In this document: in pieces, positions 53,726 to 62,837 of the stretch
How the letters are laid out: each line of letters begins with the position of its first letter
Position numbering within the stretch: the stretch's first letter is position 1
Assembly (NCBI GenBank): GCA_022184915.1
Contig: JAGTJU010000003.1
Span: 310,001-374,000 of the forward strand
Direction of reading: 5' to 3'
DNA from: Myxococcales bacterium
Lineage (GTDB): Bacteria; Myxococcota_A; Polyangia; Fen-1088
DNA: 64,000 nucleotides
Translations under genes and position numbers: made by a program
The notes under the pieces: model-generated
Database searches by the model: none
The model's input: the letters and a program-made list of their open reading frames with translations, nothing else
Told to the model about the DNA's origin: nothing

Positions 53726-55051
53726 TCAGCGCGCGTCAGATCCCGATCCCGCCGGCGGTGACGGCGCCGTAACGACGCCGGTGACCGTGAGGCCAAGAAC
53801 GTGCGCAAGGGTCGTGTAGGTACCCGCCGGACCTTCGAGTCCCCCCGCTGCTTCGGCGGGAAGCAAGGCGAGCAGGAGATACCCGAAGTCGACGCGGTAC
53901 CGCTGCCGCATCAGACCAACACCCACCGATACGCCCACGCGGTCGCCATCGGGAGCCGAAGGCGCCAACGACTCCTTGCGCCCCGTGGTCTGCTCGAACG
54001 TCAGCCCCGCCCGGAGCTCGATCCCGGGACGCCACCCGGAAAAGGAAGCCCCTGCGCGCAGACTGGCGGCGTCGCGGCTGCGCCGCTCGATGATTTGGCG
54101 AGGCGTGGTGGGGCGCTCGAAGGTGACCTCGAGGCGGTCGAACACACTCCAGCGCGTGTAGTCGATCTGAAGCCCGACTTGCCAGTGGCGGGAGGGAAAG
54201 AAGGTGGCTCCAAGTGACGCCAGGTCCGGCAACGGAAGGGTCGCCCGGGCCCGTTGATCCGCGAAGGTCTCTGCCAAGCTCGCGCTGGTCACAGTGAAGT
54301 TGGCCTCGCCTTCCAGGCCCAGCCGGCTGCGGCCCCCGGTGTTGAGGCCGCGGTAGGCCGCACCCAGGTGAAGCCGGTTCGGCGCCAGCTTCCACATGAC
54401 GGCGGCGTTGGCTTGCCAGTCCCAATCGCTGCCTTCGAGATCGCCCCGGCTGCCCACGGAGGCGGGCAGCCCCACCGCAAATGCCACACGGCCGTAAAGC
54501 GGCGCCACACCCACCGCGCCCGCCAGCCGATCCGAAAAGCGCCACGCAAAGTTCAGGTTCGCAGCCACAACGGCCACCCTGACGCTGATGGCCTTCTCTC
54601 GACCGGCCCACGCGCTCGGCCAGTTCACCGCGAAACCATAAGGGGCGAACACCCCGAGACCCAGCGTGGCACGCGCGCTCACCGGCAAAGACACGAAGGC
54701 GTTCGGCACCACCTGCGGGGCCAGGTCGCTCCTCACGAGGGTGCCAGAGGGCGGCGCAAAACGTGTGTTCGCGATCGCGAGTGATAACGTGGCCGAGCCA
54801 GCGGCCGCGGGGGCGAACGCCAGGCCCGCGGGGTTGAACCAATTGGCAGCGGGCTCGCTGACATTCCCCACCACGGCGGAGCCCTGGGCCAAGGCCGCTG
54901 CCGATTGGTCGTACAGCACGAACCCCGAGGCGTGGGCCACACCCAAAAGGCCGCTGCCCGCAAGGATCCGCCCGAGCGTGACCGCCCCTGACAGCAAAGC
55001 CCCGCAACGCCTCGAAGACCTGCGGGCGAAAAAGCGCAGCACGATGGGCAT
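53726..55051 (-). CDS. OmpP1/FadL-family outer-membrane transporter
   Basis: 441 residues from ATG 55051; the frame opens at 55273. A signal sequence ends near GVAHASG; the mature start GFVLYDQSAAALAQGSAVV with ANWFNPAGLAF is the FadL hatch signature. Repeated amphipathic strands follow, ending after GVVTAPSP. FadL porins import long-chain fatty acids or other hydrophobic molecules. It is followed at the other strand by a membrane glycosyltransferase-like gene; no shared operon. Confidence 0.9.
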   Translation of the reverse strand: MPIVLRFFARRSSRRCGALLSGAVTLGRILAGSGLLGVAHASGFVLYDQSAAALAQGSAVVGNVSEPAANWFNPAGLAFAPAAAGSATLSLAIANTRFAPPSGTLVRSDLAPQVVPNAFVSLPVSARATLGLGVFAPYGFAVNWPSAWAGREKAISVRVAVVAANLNFAWRFSDRLAGAVGVAPLYGRVAFAVGLPASVGSRGDLEGSDWDWQANAAVMWKLAPNRLHLGAAYRGLNTGGRSRLGLEGEANFTVTSASLAETFADQRARATLPLPDLASLGATFFPSRHWQVGLQIDYTRWSVFDRLEVTFERPTTPRQIIERRSRDAASLRAGASFSGWRPGIELRAGLTFEQTTGRKESLAPSAPDGDRVGVSVGVGLMRQRYRVDFGYLLLALLPAEAAGGLEGPAGTYTTLAHVLGLTVTGVVTAPSPPAGSGSDAR

Positions 55052-55142
55052 CCTACTCGACACCCAAGGGCTACGAACCTGTGGGCGTGAACTTCGCCCG
55101 GGCGATGGCCCGCAAGCTCGGGTGTTGTATAGTCCGCGCCCG

Positions 55143-56684
55143 GTGAGTTCAGTTGAACCCGTGCACGCCCCGGGGCCCGAAGACTCGGACCGTCCGAAGC
55201 CCGGCTTGGGCGTTCGCGACCTCGCCCCCCGGCTGATGGCGCTCGCGGGGCTCGCGGCCGCCTTGCTGCCCATGGCTCTACGCCGCCTGATCGACGGCGA
55301 CGAAGGCTACTTGCTCATGGGCGCGCGGTTGGTCTCCGAGGGCCAGCGTCCCTACGCGGACTTCTTTTCCCCCCAAACACCCGGCGTCGCCTACGCGTTC
55401 GGCGCTTGGTTCTCCGTGTTCGGCCGCTCGTGGGGCAGCGCCCGAGTCCTTGCCGGGCTCGTGGCCGTGGCGACGGGCATGTTCTTGTTCGAGTACGTGT
55501 GGCGCGCCACGCGCAGCCGCGGATGGGCGTTCGTCAGCCTCGTGGCCTTCGTGGGCAGCGGCTACGTTTTGGGTTGGCTCACGATCGCGAAGACGTACGG
55601 CCTCACGGCGATGTTCGTCATGGCGGGCGCCGTCATGCTGATCCTCGACCGCTCACGGTGGACCTCGTTCGCGGCGGGGATGTGCTTTGCTCTGGCCACC
55701 GAGACCCGTCTTTACGCGCTCGTCGCGGTGGTTGCAGGTCTCGTTTTCCTTTGGCAGCAGCGGGCCTTCGCACCCCGGGGGCTCTGGCGCGAACTTGCGG
55801 GATACGCCTTGGGCGTGGGGGCGGGCGCGCTTTTCATTCTGCCCAGTGTCTTTGCAAGCACCGAAGCTCTGTGGTTCGGCGTCGTGGAGTATCACGGCAT
55901 GCGGGAGGCGGGACAAAACGAACTCATCGGCAATTTTCGCCAAAAATGGGACATTCTGCGGGGTCTGGTGGTGCCTGAGCGCATGGAAGGCCCATCAGAC
56001 ATTCAGTTTTCGATCACCTTGGCGCTGGCGCTGGTGGCGCGTGCCTCGCGCAGCACCCCGAAGGGCTTTGGCGCCGCGGGGCTCGCGTGGATCTCGCTCT
56101 TTGTCGTCAGCCTTCTTCCTACGCCGAGCTATCCCCAATACTTTAGTGTGGTCGTTCCGCTGATGCTGGCCGATTCCTTCGCGGCGCTTGGCCAAAGACG
56201 GCTGCGCGCCGTGTGGGCGCCCGTCTCGATCCTGGCGTCCTTCTTCGTGGCCATGGGCGCCGCGGAGGTTGCCCGCTACACGACCACGGGCATCAACCTT
56301 CCCACGGTGTGGACACCCGACCGGGCCGAACGTTGGACCCTGAAGACGATGCGCAAGGTCGGGCGCGAGATCGACGCACAGGGGATCGACGAGGCGGCAA
56401 GCTGGTGGCCCGGCTACTTCGTCAACACCAAAACCACGATCGTGCGCGGCTTGGTCAACGACTTCGGTCTCCGGGTGGCCAACCGGGTCACGCCCGAAAA
56501 AAAGCAGCAATACCACCTGGTGAGCCACGAGGACATGGCGGGCATGATCCAAGCCCAAAAGCCCCGGCTCTTCGTGGAAGGCAACTGGGCAGCAACTCCG
56601 GTCGCCAACCTCTTGCCCGCGCATGGCTATCGCCTGTCATCAAGCCACGCGAACGTCCGACTTTGGGTGGCTCCGCCTCCCTAG
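55143..56684 (+). CDS. GT39/ArnT-like membrane glycosyltransferase
   Basis: 513 residues from GTG 55143. A short cytoplasmic start, then about ten helices. The first loop has IDGDEGYLLMGARLVSEG then PYADFFSPQTPG, the acidic D/E loop of PMT/ArnT-type lipid-linked sugar transferases. The C-terminal 130 residues are periplasmic. It probably moves a sugar from a polyprenyl-phosphate donor to an envelope acceptor. Ends with a 4-base convergent overlap with the metallophosphoesterase gene. Confidence 0.8.
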   Translation: MSSVEPVHAPGPEDSDRPKPGLGVRDLAPRLMALAGLAAALLPMALRRLIDGDEGYLLMGARLVSEGQRPYADFFSPQTPGVAYAFGAWFSVFGRSWGSARVLAGLVAVATGMFLFEYVWRATRSRGWAFVSLVAFVGSGYVLGWLTIAKTYGLTAMFVMAGAVMLILDRSRWTSFAAGMCFALATETRLYALVAVVAGLVFLWQQRAFAPRGLWRELAGYALGVGAGALFILPSVFASTEALWFGVVEYHGMREAGQNELIGNFRQKWDILRGLVVPERMEGPSDIQFSITLALALVARASRSTPKGFGAAGLAWISLFVVSLLPTPSYPQYFSVVVPLMLADSFAALGQRRLRAVWAPVSILASFFVAMGAAEVARYTTTGINLPTVWTPDRAERWTLKTMRKVGREIDAQGIDEAASWWPGYFVNTKTTIVRGLVNDFGLRVANRVTPEKKQQYHLVSHEDMAGMIQAQKPRLFVEGNWAATPVANLLPAHGYRLSSSHANVRLWVAPPP

Positions 56685-57598
56685 ACCCGGCAGGCGGCAG
56701 GCGATGGGTCAGCGAGCACCTGGCGCTGGACCTCGCCAAACCGATGCAGCACCGGATCATGCGCGAACGTGGTCGCGGTGATGCCATCAGGGCCAAACTC
56801 GTAGACGTTGTAGCGCGCCCGGGCTTCGGGCCGGCCTGCGTACGAGGCCGAGCCCAGGCCCACGACGGGAACCCGCGTGCCGCGCGGGCCTTCAACCCAG
56901 GTCAGGGCGTCGCGGTGATCGTGGCCATGCAAAACCAGCTCGGCGCCGGCACGCGATATCACCTCCAAAAAGCGGCTGCGATCCCGAAGATTCCTGCGCT
57001 CGCCGCCTCGATACACAATTGGCGGGTGATGAATCAGCACCACCCGCGTGCAGCCACGCATCTCGGGTGACACCAGGAGGGCGTCCAGCGCGCGCAGCTG
57101 CGCCTCGCCCACGCGGCCCCACGACTGCAGGGTGGGCGTGGGCTCGCAGCTGTTGACGCCCACCAGTGCCACGCGCCCCCGCAAGCGGACGAAGGGGTAG
57201 CGGGCCCCGGGCGGCCGAAGCTGGGCCTCCTGAAAGCTCCCGAAGGTGCGCTCGAACGCGCCGCTGGCAACGATGTCCCGTGAGTACAGATCGTGGTTGC
57301 CCGGAATCACCGTGACGGACTCGGGCCCCGCGCCTGTCGTTTGCAACCAAGCCAAAGCAGCGTGCCACTCTCCTGCGAGGCCCACGTTCGACAGATCCCC
57401 CGTGACCACCAGGTGATCGCACCCGCGGTGACGGAGATCCTCACCCAGACTGCGTACCAGGTTCATGTCGTGCAGCCGACGGCGGCGCAGCCATGCGTTA
57501 ACGAGACCCGGCAATCGTTTGCTGAGAAGATCGCGCGGCGCGAGCCCCGTCAAGCCGCGGAAATGGGGATCTGTGACGTGTGCCAAACGAAACGTCAT
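56681..57598 (-). CDS. calcineurin-like metallophosphoesterase
   Basis: 305 residues. All metal motifs are present in order: LAHVTDPHF (D, H), VVTGDLSNVG (D), VTVIPGNHDLYS (N, H), VVLIHHPP (H), ELVLHGHDHRD (H, H). Cytoplasmic; acts on phosphodiesters, cAMP-like or UDP-linked sugars in related proteins. It starts 33 bases after the stop of the prenyltransferase gene, so is probably the last gene of the envelope-glycan operon. Confidence 0.92.
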   Translation of the reverse strand: MTFRLAHVTDPHFRGLTGLAPRDLLSKRLPGLVNAWLRRRRLHDMNLVRSLGEDLRHRGCDHLVVTGDLSNVGLAGEWHAALAWLQTTGAGPESVTVIPGNHDLYSRDIVASGAFERTFGSFQEAQLRPPGARYPFVRLRGRVALVGVNSCEPTPTLQSWGRVGEAQLRALDALLVSPEMRGCTRVVLIHHPPIVYRGGERRNLRDRSRFLEVISRAGAELVLHGHDHRDALTWVEGPRGTRVPVVGLGSASYAGRPEARARYNVYEFGPDGITATTFAHDPVLHRFGEVQRQVLADPSPAACRV

Positions 57599-57631
57599 GA
57601 CGCTTTTCCCGGGCCCAGGCGCCCTTCGGCG

Positions 57632-58552
57632 TCAGGGATCCTGGCCATGCACCAGGACCGACAAGTTGGGGATGTCAACGATGGTGAGAACCAAAAACAG
57701 CGCCGCAATGAAGAGCACGAACGTAGCGAAGCGCTTTTCGCGAAACAGCCTTTCGGGGGCTTGGGCCGCCGAGTTGGGCTTGAACGAGATCTGGAGATAC
57801 CAGGCGAAGAGAAATGCCAAAAACGGGAGCAGGATGATGTACTCGATGCGGTACTTCACCAGAAAAACACCTGTGAAGAAGGACGCCGAGCAGCCGTAGA
57901 ACATGATCGAGATGAGCAGCCGATCCAGGGTGTAGTACCGAAACGAACGGCGGTAGAGCGCAGCGACGGCCGCCCCGATCTCGCGAAACTCGGCATACCT
58001 CTTGGTCGCCATCAGAAAGGCGCCACCCATCCAGTACCCGAGCAGCAAGCTCGACGGGGGGCTCGAGGCGCTCGTCAGAGCAAACCAACCCATCAGGAGC
58101 CGGATCGGGTTGTTCACCGATTCGGAGAGCACGTCCACGTAGGCGCGATCCTTCGTGCGGAAGGGGCGCACGTTATAGAGCACACCCATCACCGCCAACC
58201 AAAGGGCGGTCAGGAAAAACGGCACCCCCAGCACCCACGCCAGCCCGAGCCCCACAACCAGCAGCATCACGTACTCGAGGTAGACGTAGGGGGCCCGAAG
58301 CCCGCCCGTCAGCGACGGGCGGTGTTTTTTCACGGGGTGGTGGCGGTCGAAGGCGGCATCGAGCCACTCGTTGATCACATAGTTCGCGGACGCCACCAGG
58401 CAGGCGACGAGCAGGGCCGTGCCCACCCGGGGCAGCGCCTCGGTCCAGGGCGGCCGGGCCAACAAGCCGGCGAAGACGACCCCTGGCAGAACGAAGATGT
58501 TCTTGATCCAGTGGTCGGGCCGCGCGATCGCCAGGTAGCTACGAAGCCGCAT
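57632..58552 (-). CDS. UbiA-family prenyltransferase, decaprenyl-phosphate phosphoribosyltransferase-like
   Basis: 306 residues with eight or nine membrane helices. LAIARPDHWIKNIFVLPG then SANYVINEWLDAAFDRHHPVKKHRP gives the acidic loop NEWLDAAFD, and the second acidic set DRAYVDVLSESVNNP. These fit the decaprenyl-phosphate 5-phosphoribosyltransferase (UbiA/DppR) branch, which starts arabinose donor synthesis in actinobacteria. Overlaps the upstream methyltransferase by 14 bases. No DprE1/DprE2 homologues are visible in the window. Confidence 0.82.
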   Translation of the reverse strand: MRLRSYLAIARPDHWIKNIFVLPGVVFAGLLARPPWTEALPRVGTALLVACLVASANYVINEWLDAAFDRHHPVKKHRPSLTGGLRAPYVYLEYVMLLVVGLGLAWVLGVPFFLTALWLAVMGVLYNVRPFRTKDRAYVDVLSESVNNPIRLLMGWFALTSASSPPSSLLLGYWMGGAFLMATKRYAEFREIGAAVAALYRRSFRYYTLDRLLISIMFYGCSASFFTGVFLVKYRIEYIILLPFLAFLFAWYLQISFKPNSAAQAPERLFREKRFATFVLFIAALFLVLTIVDIPNLSVLVHGQDP

Positions 58553-59420
58553 GGCCCTGCTTTTTCGCCACCACGAACCACGAATCGCGCAGGTTCAGCG
58601 GCACGACCACGCGCTCGAGCCAAGGCCCTGCGAGGCGGGCCAAAGGCCGTACGGGCGGCAGGTAACGCCCCACCCGCTGGGCCAGGTAGCTGGCTGGAAA
58701 ATACCAGCTTGGGCGCTGGAACGACAGCGGCGAAAGGCCGGCACTGCCGAGAGCGCGCGTGAGGGTCTGGCGGTTGAAGTATCCGATGTGGGCGACGCGG
58801 TAGTGCCACCAGCGAGGCCCCAATGCTTTGGCGGCAAGCGAGCTCACGTCGGGCGTGACCACCACCACGATGCCCCCGAGCGCCAGGCAGGCGACGGCCT
58901 GTGCCAGGAGCGCGCGGGGATTCGGGACGTGTTCGATGACATCCACGAGCGCGACCACGTCGAAGCCGCCCGTCACAGAGGGATGAGGCAACGTTCCCAG
59001 GTGCACGGGAAGCCCGCGGGCGCGGGCCTGCTCCTGAAACCAACGCGAGGGTTCGATGCCTTCGGCCTCGAAGCCCAGGCGCCTCGCCTCTTCCACCAAG
59101 ATGCCGCTTCCCGCGCCGACGTCGAGCAAACGCCCGGACGTTTTCCAGGGCGCAAGCTCCTGCAGCAGGCGCCGGGCTTGCAGCGCGCGGCTGTCCCGCC
59201 CCGCCTCGTAATCGGTATCCACGAGCTCTTGGTAGTGCGGGAGCACGTCGCCCAGGCTCGGGCACTGCAGAAAACCGCAGGACTGGCACGCATAGATCGC
59301 GCCCACCCGTCCGTAGTGATCGTCGGTGACTGCAAAAGATCGGCTGTCGAGCTCGTCGACGCGCACTTCGGAGGCGCGGCGCAAAATCAAGTCGTGGGAA
59401 TCACAGATCCAGCAGTCCAT
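58539..59420 (-). CDS. SAM-dependent methyltransferase with zinc-ribbon-like N-terminus
   Basis: 293 residues. Four Cys at the start (CWICDS, ACQSCGFLQC) look like a zinc knuckle. The Rossmann-fold SAM site is GRLLDVGAGSGILVEEARRLG, followed by DVVALVDVIEHVPNPRALLA. Related to class I methyltransferases in surface-polysaccharide and lipopolysaccharide clusters. Coupled to the prenyltransferase. Acceptor unknown; the last 90 residues are hydrophobic and basic, perhaps membrane-associated. Confidence 0.88.
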   Translation of the reverse strand: MDCWICDSHDLILRRASEVRVDELDSRSFAVTDDHYGRVGAIYACQSCGFLQCPSLGDVLPHYQELVDTDYEAGRDSRALQARRLLQELAPWKTSGRLLDVGAGSGILVEEARRLGFEAEGIEPSRWFQEQARARGLPVHLGTLPHPSVTGGFDVVALVDVIEHVPNPRALLAQAVACLALGGIVVVVTPDVSSLAAKALGPRWWHYRVAHIGYFNRQTLTRALGSAGLSPLSFQRPSWYFPASYLAQRVGRYLPPVRPLARLAGPWLERVVVPLNLRDSWFVVAKKQGHAAS

Positions 59421-59492
59421 GAGCGGTTCGCGGAACGTAGCACCCAGGCGCTTTGGGTGGCAATGCGGGCGCTGGCCGCAGTGGGCAGCGCC

Positions 59493-61031
59493 CTAGGGTT
59501 CCCACTGGCCCATCACGAAGCTGAAGGCTTGCTCCGCGTAGGCCCCGCTGCCGGGAAACAATGCATAGGCCCCCACGACGGCCACGCCCAAGACGTAGGC
59601 CATTGCGATCCCCTTGCGCCCGTCGACGCGTGGGAACGCCCAGGCCAGCGCCACGAGCGCACATGCGTAGAGCGGGACCACGGCGGCAACGCCTGGCAGC
59701 CCCATGAGGTGCCCCAGCGAATGAACGCTGCGGCCGCTCTGCAACAGCCGAAAGCTCAACTCATAGAGCGGATTTTGCAGCCGATCCGGCCAGTGGGGGT
59801 AGGTGAGCACGGCGGTCGCGTAGATGATGACGCTGGCCACCACCGCCCCCAGAGCGGCCACCCGCGCAGCCACGTGTTTGAAGACGAAGGCAAAGCCGGC
59901 ACAGGAAAGCCACGCGGCAAAGGGCAACGACACCGTGAGATAGCGCGGCCCCACGGTCCACCCGGCCCTCGCCATGAAGGGGTCGAGCGCGCTCAAGAAA
60001 AGCAGGTAGCTCACGAACACGGCGAGACACAAGAGCGCCTCTGCGCCCGCACGCCTCCGCCACGCGGCGTCCTTGAAAATCGCGAACGCTCCGACAAACG
60101 CGAGCAAAAGCCACGGAGACAAAACGAACAGGCCGTTCGAGGGCAAAAACGTGGTGCTGAGGGCGGAAGGCGCGCTCAGGCCCACGATACCCATGAAGCC
60201 CTTGCGGGTCACTTCGTCCACCGAGTAGTGGTACCCCGTGCGCAAGGGGCTGCCGAAGCACACGTAGTGGTAAAGGCCCAAGAGGACGACCACAGGGGCC
60301 GCGCCCAGGATCGCGTACCCCCCGTTGCGCACGCGCTCCCGGCCCACGATCAACACGTACAGGCCCACGAGCGCCGCCACCACGGCCGATTGATAATCCA
60401 TCATCACGGCGGCCGCCGCGAAGAGCCCCACGCCGGCCGCGCCGAGCTTCGGCCGGCGCAAACGCTGGCGGCAGAGCGGCACCGCCACCAAGAAGGCAGC
60501 CCCGGCGCATACGGCCGCCAGCTGATGTGACATGAACAGGATCGCGTACACCCAGGCGGGCGAACCCAATGCATAAGCCACGAGAGCCGTGCGCCTCGCG
60601 CGCAAGTCGTCCGTGAAGTGCCCCGTCATGCGGTAAAAAAACGGCAAAAACAAAAGCGCCGGTAAGGTCACCGCAAACACGCGAAACGCCCAGGTGAAAT
60701 CTCGCAGGGTGCGCGCGCCCAGGGCTTTCGCCGCCGAATACACCGGAATCGCCACGAAAGAAGGCCCCGGCGCTTTGTTCGGGTACTGGTGGCCGTCGGG
60801 TCCGAAGGAGGTGTCGAACTGCGAGCTCATGTCGGCACGCCGCTCATCGAGCCACAGCCTTCCTTTGTCGACAAACTCCTGCGTTTGCAGGATGCGGGGC
60901 ATCTCGTTGGCGCTGCGCAACTTTTCGAAGTAGGGAAACGCGTAGAGATAGCTCACGGCCACCAGCACGAAGGCCGGCCACGCCCGCCAAACGGGCACAT
61001 TTTGGGGCGCTGAGGGGGAAGGAGCGGACAC
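59493..61031 (-). CDS. multi-pass membrane protein, GT39-like
   Basis: 512 residues with about eleven helices. The first periplasmic loop contains SANEMPRILQTQEFVDKG then GPDGHQYPNKAPGPSFVAIP, a known pattern of GT-C dolichyl-phosphate-mannose-type transferases. It would transfer a lipid-linked sugar in the periplasm. 72 bases separate it from the methyltransferase gene in the same direction, so they are likely one operon with the prenyltransferase and phosphoesterase. Confidence 0.82.
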   Translation of the reverse strand: MSAPSPSAPQNVPVWRAWPAFVLVAVSYLYAFPYFEKLRSANEMPRILQTQEFVDKGRLWLDERRADMSSQFDTSFGPDGHQYPNKAPGPSFVAIPVYSAAKALGARTLRDFTWAFRVFAVTLPALLFLPFFYRMTGHFTDDLRARRTALVAYALGSPAWVYAILFMSHQLAAVCAGAAFLVAVPLCRQRLRRPKLGAAGVGLFAAAAVMMDYQSAVVAALVGLYVLIVGRERVRNGGYAILGAAPVVVLLGLYHYVCFGSPLRTGYHYSVDEVTRKGFMGIVGLSAPSALSTTFLPSNGLFVLSPWLLLAFVGAFAIFKDAAWRRRAGAEALLCLAVFVSYLLFLSALDPFMARAGWTVGPRYLTVSLPFAAWLSCAGFAFVFKHVAARVAALGAVVASVIIYATAVLTYPHWPDRLQNPLYELSFRLLQSGRSVHSLGHLMGLPGVAAVVPLYACALVALAWAFPRVDGRKGIAMAYVLGVAVVGAYALFPGSGAYAEQAFSFVMGQWEP

Positions 61032-61207
61032 CGCGGCTAGGTTTACCCCAACTGTCCCAAGAGCGGCGATCCAAACGTCGAAACGCCTGTTTCCCTGACG
61101 AATCCCAAAGCCGACGAGGTTGCCGCGAAGCGCCGCCCCGGGTCACTGACGAAGTACAGGCGGTCATCCCAGTTGCAAGTTGCGCCGGGTCCTGGAACTC
61201 TGCGGAC

Positions 61208-62828
61208 ATGCAACTTCAGGATACGCGGTCCCAACGCCTGGTCTCAGCCACCGCGCGAACACGCCCATGCCCACGCGTGGTCCGCGCGCCGTTTTCCTTA
61301 CCCACTTTTTGGGTGGCGTTCGTGTGGCTGGCCCTGAGCCTGCCTGGATGTGCCCGCACGAGCAACGCCCACACCCGCAAGGTCGACGGGCTCAACCGCG
61401 AAGCCCTGGCAGCGCTGCAGGCCGGCAACCCCAAGCAAGCGCAGAAGAAGCTGCAGTCGGCGCTTTCCCTCGCGAAAAAGGAAAACCTGGGCGATCACCC
61501 GTCGGTGGCCGAGACGCACATGAACCTCGGGGTGGTGTACGCAGCGGGCCTGGACCAGCAAAGCCGTGCGGTCCGCGAGATGACGAAAGCGCTCGAGCTT
61601 CACCCCGAAAGCGCGCCCAACCGCGGTGTGCAGGATGGCAAGATCGACAAAGCCTTCGACCTGGCGAAAAAGCGGGCGAAACCCCGCAAGAGCAAGTCCG
61701 AGAAGAAGGCACCTGCGGCCGCACCCGCACCCGCCGAAGGGTCGGCAGCCACGGAGCCGACGAAATCATCGGATGCGGCGGGCGCGCAGCCCCTCCCGAT
61801 GGCCCCGGAGCCTGCGCCCGTGAGTGATTTAGAGGCGCGGTTGCCGGATCCCATGCCGGAACCGGTCTTCTGCCACGTGCCCGCCAAGATCCCCCCGGGA
61901 CAGGACGTGACTCTGTGGTGCGGCGTCGACAAGAACCTGCGCGCCCGCAACGCCACCCTCTACGCACGACCGGCCGACCAGATCGAGTTCACGTCCATCG
62001 AGATGAAGCGCTCGGACGGAGGCTGGTGGGTGGGCACCGTTCCTGCCCCGCTCGTACACGGAAATATGTTGCAGTTCTACGTGCAGGCTGAAAAGTCGAA
62101 CGGCGAGGCTCTCGCGGCCAACGGCAACGTGGGCAGCCCCAACTTCGTAATCATCAGAGACGGGGCCCGTCCTGCCCCCAAGGTGCTGACCCAACAGGTG
62201 CTCGAGGGCGAAGACGAGCCCCCGCTCGTCGAAGCCGGCCCCGAGGCGGCCCCGATCGAAAAGGCGTCCTCCTTCGACTGGAGCCGTTTGTTCGTGGCGC
62301 TCTCGGTGGGCACGGGGTGGGGCTGGCACGCCAGCGGCCCCCTCGAGTTTCGGCAGGACCTGCAGGTCGACGCAGGCACGGCCTCGGCCGGCCTGGGCCA
62401 CGTGCTTCCCGAGGTGGGGTATCGCCTCAACGAACGCTGGGCCTTCAGCCTCCAAACAAGGCACCAACTGCTTCCCAACGAAGGCACCACGGGAGGACGC
62501 ACGGGGCGCCCAGCTCAGGCCGCAAACGCGGCTTTGTTGCGGGCCCTCTACAGCCGCCCGCTGAGCGCGCGCTTTCAGCTCCAGGGCTCAGCGAGCCTCG
62601 GCGCCGGCGAGGGGTTCCGCATGGTGTTGGATCCTTTGCCAGCCAGAGGCCGCTCGGGCACGGACACCGTGCGCGGAGGTCCGGTGCTGGCGGGGGGCGG
62701 GGGTGGGCGGTCTCTTTGCCCTTTCGCCGAGCTTCGGGCTCGTGGGTGAGCTGCGGACCCTGTTCGGCTTCCCCGACACCGCGGCCATCGCCGAGCTCAA
62801 CCTGGGCGTGCGCTACGACTTTAGGTGA
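61208..62828 (+). pseudogene. outer-membrane lipoprotein with TPR and beta-barrel parts, interrupted by an apparent frameshift
   Basis: The frame starts at ATG 61208 (GTG 61277 is an alternative start) and has a lipobox LPGC near residue 48. After it come TPR-like helices (residues 60-140), a Lys/Ala/Pro linker, an Ig-like domain (FCHVPAKIPPGQDVTLWCG on), and a beta-barrel (VALSVGTGWGWHASG, VGYRLNERWAFSLQTRH). After residue about 495 the frame turns to Arg-rich nonsense and stops at 62749. Within the run of G at 62692-62703 removing one base restores GGLFALSPSFGLVGELRT and a barrel-like end NLGVRYDFR at 62828. So this is either a recent one-base insertion or a sequencing or assembly error. 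The intact protein would be about 539 residues. Confidence 0.75.
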
Positions 62829-62837
62829 TCCGTGGCT

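Noticed and set aside
58551-60530. A 659-codon plus-strand frame
   Set aside because: Antisense to the methyltransferase and the GT39-like protein; no domain visible.
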